The translations under genes and the position numbers were made by a program. The notes below the pieces were generated by a model, which saw only the letters and a program-made list of their open reading frames with translations, was not told the origin of the DNA and made no database searches. A stretch of 64,000 nucleotides of DNA from Candidatus Calescibacterium sp. Lineage in GTDB: Bacteria; Calescibacteriota; Calescibacteriia; Calescibacteriales; Calescibacteriaceae. The stretch covers positions 60,071-124,070 of the forward strand of contig JANXBU010000006.1 in the NCBI GenBank assembly GCA_025060505.1, given 5' to 3'. Of the stretch, positions 62,065 through 64,000 are shown in pieces; position 1 is the first letter of the stretch, and each line of letters begins with the position of its first letter.

Positions 62065-63759
62065 ATGGGTAAATTTGATGTCAAGAGATATTATCCAGAT
62101 CAAAGGAGTAACAGAATAAAAGGTGGTGTTGAAAGAGCTCCGCACAGAGCCTTCTTGCGAGCTGTGGGAATGAAAGATGAAGATTTTGAAAAGCCTATTA
62201 TAGCAATAGCGTCTCCGGCTGGTGAGATAACGCCGTGTAACCTGAATCTCAATTTACAAACTGCATACATAAAAGAGGAGATAAAAAGGCAGGGGAGAGC
62301 TTTTCCGATAGAGTTTTCTGTAATATCTGTTAGCGACGGTATTGCGATGGGACACGAGGGTATGAGATATTCTCTAGTTTCTCGGGAGTTGATTGCGGAC
62401 TCAATAGAGACTGTTCTGAATGCACATTTTTATGATGCTTTTGTTGGACTTGGTGGTTGTGATAAAACAATCCCCGGAGCTCTTATGGCTATTTTGAGAG
62501 TAAATATACCTTCTATATTTCTATATGGTGGAACAATTATGCCCGGGGAGTACAACGGCAGAGCTATAACAATACAAGATGTTTATGAGGCTGTTGGACA
62601 GTATCAGGCTGATAAGATATCTGAGGAAGAACTTTACCAAATAGAATTCAGAGCATGTCCGGGAGCTGGGGCTTGTGGAGGACAGTACACCGCAAATACA
62701 ATGGCTTGCGTGGCGGAAGCTCTTGGAATTTCTTTACCGGGGTCGGCATCCTATCCAGCAGTTGATCCGGAAAGAAAATATGTTTGCTATGATGTCGCGA
62801 GACAGATTGTTGAAACCTACCAGAAAGGAATAAAACCAAGAGATATTGTGACAAAAAAAGCAATTGAAAATGCAATAGCTGTTGTTGCAGCAACAGGAGG
62901 CTCTACGAACGCCGTTTTACATCTTCTTGCAATCGCGCGGGAAGCTGGTGTTGAACTTACACTTGATGATTTTTCAAGAATAAGTAAAAGAGTACCTCTC
63001 ATAGCAGACCTGAAACCCGGTGGAAGGTTTGTTATGTATGATCTTCACAAAGCCGGTGGAGTTCCAAACATAATGAAAATTCTGCTTTCAGAAGGTTTAA
63101 TACACGGTGATGCACTGACAGTAACCGGAAAAACTGTGGAGGAAAACCTGAAAGATACACCTATAATCTACTCAGATGTTGTAAGAAGGGTATCAGATCC
63201 TCTCAAAAAAGATGGTGGTATAGTAATTCTCAGAGGAACGCTTGCACCAGATGGGGCTGTTATGAAGATATCTGGTATAATGGCGAAGAAAAAACATATT
63301 GGGCCAGCGAAGGTTTTTGAAAGCGAACAAGAATGTTTTGTAGCGGTTCAGCAGAGAAAAATAAAACCGGGAGATGTTGTAATTATAAGAAACGAAGGAC
63401 CAAAAGGTGCTCCTGGAATGCCAGAGATGTTACAGGTCACTGCTGCTCTCGTTGGTCAGGGACTCATAGAAGACATAGCTCTTGTGACAGATGGAAGGTT
63501 CTCCGGTGCTACTCGGGGAATGATGATAGGACACGTCTCTCCTGAAGCATACGATAAGGGTCCAATAGCCGCAGTTAAAGATGGGGATCCGATACTAATA
63601 GACATAGAAAGAGAAGTTCTCAACATTGAGATTCCAGAGGATGAGATTAAAAGAAGAATAATGAAGCTCCCAGAGCCAAAACCAAAATTTACATCCGGTA
63701 TTCTTGGAAAGTATATAAAAATGGTTCAATCAGCATCAAAAGGAGCTATTACACAGTAA
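62065..63759 (+). CDS. ilvD: Dihydroxy-acid dehydratase
   Basis: The 564-residue enzyme dehydrates 2,3-dihydroxy-3-methylvalerate and isovalerate in isoleucine and valine synthesis. Fe-S cysteines are in [29 protein letters not shown] and [39 protein letters not shown] and [20 protein letters not shown] with [11 protein letters not shown] carry other conserved residues. Length is that of the family. ilvC, ilvB and leu genes are not adjacent; leuD lies over 50 kb away. TACATT stands eight bases before the ATG. A 64-base gap separates it from the TPR gene. Confidence 0.95.
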   Translation: MGKFDVKRYYPDQRSNRIKGGVERAPHRAFLRAVGMKDEDFEKPIIAIASPAGEITPCNLNLNLQTAYIKEEIKRQGRAFPIEFSVISVSDGIAMGHEGMRYSLVSRELIADSIETVLNAHFYDAFVGLGGCDKTIPGALMAILRVNIPSIFLYGGTIMPGEYNGRAITIQDVYEAVGQYQADKISEEELYQIEFRACPGAGACGGQYTANTMACVAEALGISLPGSASYPAVDPERKYVCYDVARQIVETYQKGIKPRDIVTKKAIENAIAVVAATGGSTNAVLHLLAIAREAGVELTLDDFSRISKRVPLIADLKPGGRFVMYDLHKAGGVPNIMKILLSEGLIHGDALTVTGKTVEENLKDTPIIYSDVVRRVSDPLKKDGGIVILRGTLAPDGAVMKISGIMAKKKHIGPAKVFESEQECFVAVQQRKIKPGDVVIIRNEGPKGAPGMPEMLQVTAALVGQGLIEDIALVTDGRFSGATRGMMIGHVSPEAYDKGPIAAVKDGDPILIDIEREVLNIEIPEDEIKRRIMKLPEPKPKFTSGILGKYIKMVQSASKGAITQ

Positions 63760-63902
63760 ATCAAGAATTAAAAAGAATCAATTGTTTTATAATAGGAGGA
63801 GTTTGTATTCGCAGGATTTTTGTTTTCTCAATTTATCTCAAAACATAAAAGAAGTATTTTTAAAATTTGGGTAGATGCAAATATGATACGAAGGAGCTGA
63901 TA

Positions 63903-64000
63903 TTGGGAGCTGAAAGAGAGCTTCTGAAAATCTTTGGAATTGATGTTTCTGATATACAGATGCTGAACGTAGAGTTTCCATCTGTAAGAGAGAAAAGAGT
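63903..64000 (+). CDS. Start of an unidentified gene (3'-truncated by the window)
   Basis: TTG 63903 opens a frame that runs to the window edge: 32 complete codons beginning GAERELLKIFGIDVSDIQML after the start. AAGGAG (63890-63895) at a spacing of seven bases is a good Shine-Dalgarno and fixes the start. The residues visible are not enough to name a family. Upstream, TATAAT (63788-63793) directly followed by AGGAGGAG (63794-63801) suggests a promoter and a second ribosome-binding-like site with no clear reading frame of its own. Confidence 0.6.
   Translation, partial: MGAERELLKIFGIDVSDIQMLNVEFPSVREKR

Noticed and set aside
63794-63822. Strong AGGAGGAG after TATAAT upstream of the last gene, as a separate small gene
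   Set aside because: The only starts at usable spacing are TTG three bases away or ATT; the frames are 13-26 codons with no recognisable content, so it is mentioned only as context.

Overview
The window is AT-rich, densely packed bacterial chromosome with genes on both strands. It has no rRNA, tRNA, CRISPR array, insertion sequence or prophage that I can recognise. The cell is a diderm with lipopolysaccharide (LpxC, KdsB, Wza-like SLBB exporter, beta-barrel proteins ending in Phe, Tat and Sec translocases). It is probably flagellated (flagellin, FlgB, FlhF) and carries a type II secretion or type IV pilus inner-membrane protein (GspF/PilC). Arginine is mostly AGA/AGG and isoleucine often ATA. 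Biosynthetic genes lie far from their usual operon partners: leuD without leuC, trpA without trpB, sufC without sufBD, purQ without purL, secY outside a ribosomal-protein operon. Both traits are common in thermophilic, deeply branching lineages, but I cannot name a phylum from sequence alone.

Layout. 1-1066: tail of a frameshifted TaqI-type DNA methyltransferase. 1.3-11.3 kb: a large secreted BNR/PKD protein, two envelope barrel-type proteins, an MBL hydrolase, an acyl-CoA synthetase, leuD and a LytM endopeptidase. 11.4-18.8 kb: a DksA-like protein with a charged tail, trpS-tatC, mltG, a DHH phosphoesterase, a lipoprotein-type SppA and a frameshifted MBL gene. 19-25.8 kb: secY-wzz-lpxC, then lon behind a promoter with a palindrome in its spacer. 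25.9-32.4 kb: trpA, a glycosyltransferase, a lipid-kinase-like protein, kdsB and an SLBB exporter. 32.7-39 kb: flagellin-flgB, methylmalonyl-CoA epimerase with an extra N-terminal domain, proS, and a cyclic-nucleotide domain fused to a FliG-like domain. 39-44 kb: a surface-glycan cluster (two glycosyltransferases, a NodB deacetylase, a sulfotransferase). 44.7-52.9 kb: methyltransferase, AMMECR1, purQ, a kinase-like/aminotransferase pair, gspF, an EamA transporter, sufC, dut. 53.2-64 kb: flhF divergent from a lipoate-ligase-like gene, nicotinamidase with a histone-like tail, murG, a Xer recombinase, a GH113-like lipoprotein, a DUF2802-like/TPR pair, ilvD and the start of a last gene.

Gene control looks unusual. 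Many first genes have a -10-like hexamer only 4-12 bases before the start codon and no Shine-Dalgarno sequence, which suggests leaderless or nearly leaderless mRNAs. Some other genes do have Shine-Dalgarno sites, for example flgB and the last gene, and the best one precedes a nested reading frame at the end of the nicotinamidase gene. The intergenic regions repeatedly carry fresh-looking two-copy duplications with a spacing of 19-70 bp.

The most novel items are: the cNMP-FliG fusion; the nested lysine-rich reading frame with its hairpins; the flhF/ligase start-to-start palindrome; the operator-like palindrome in the lon promoter; and the long charged tails on DksA and nicotinamidase.
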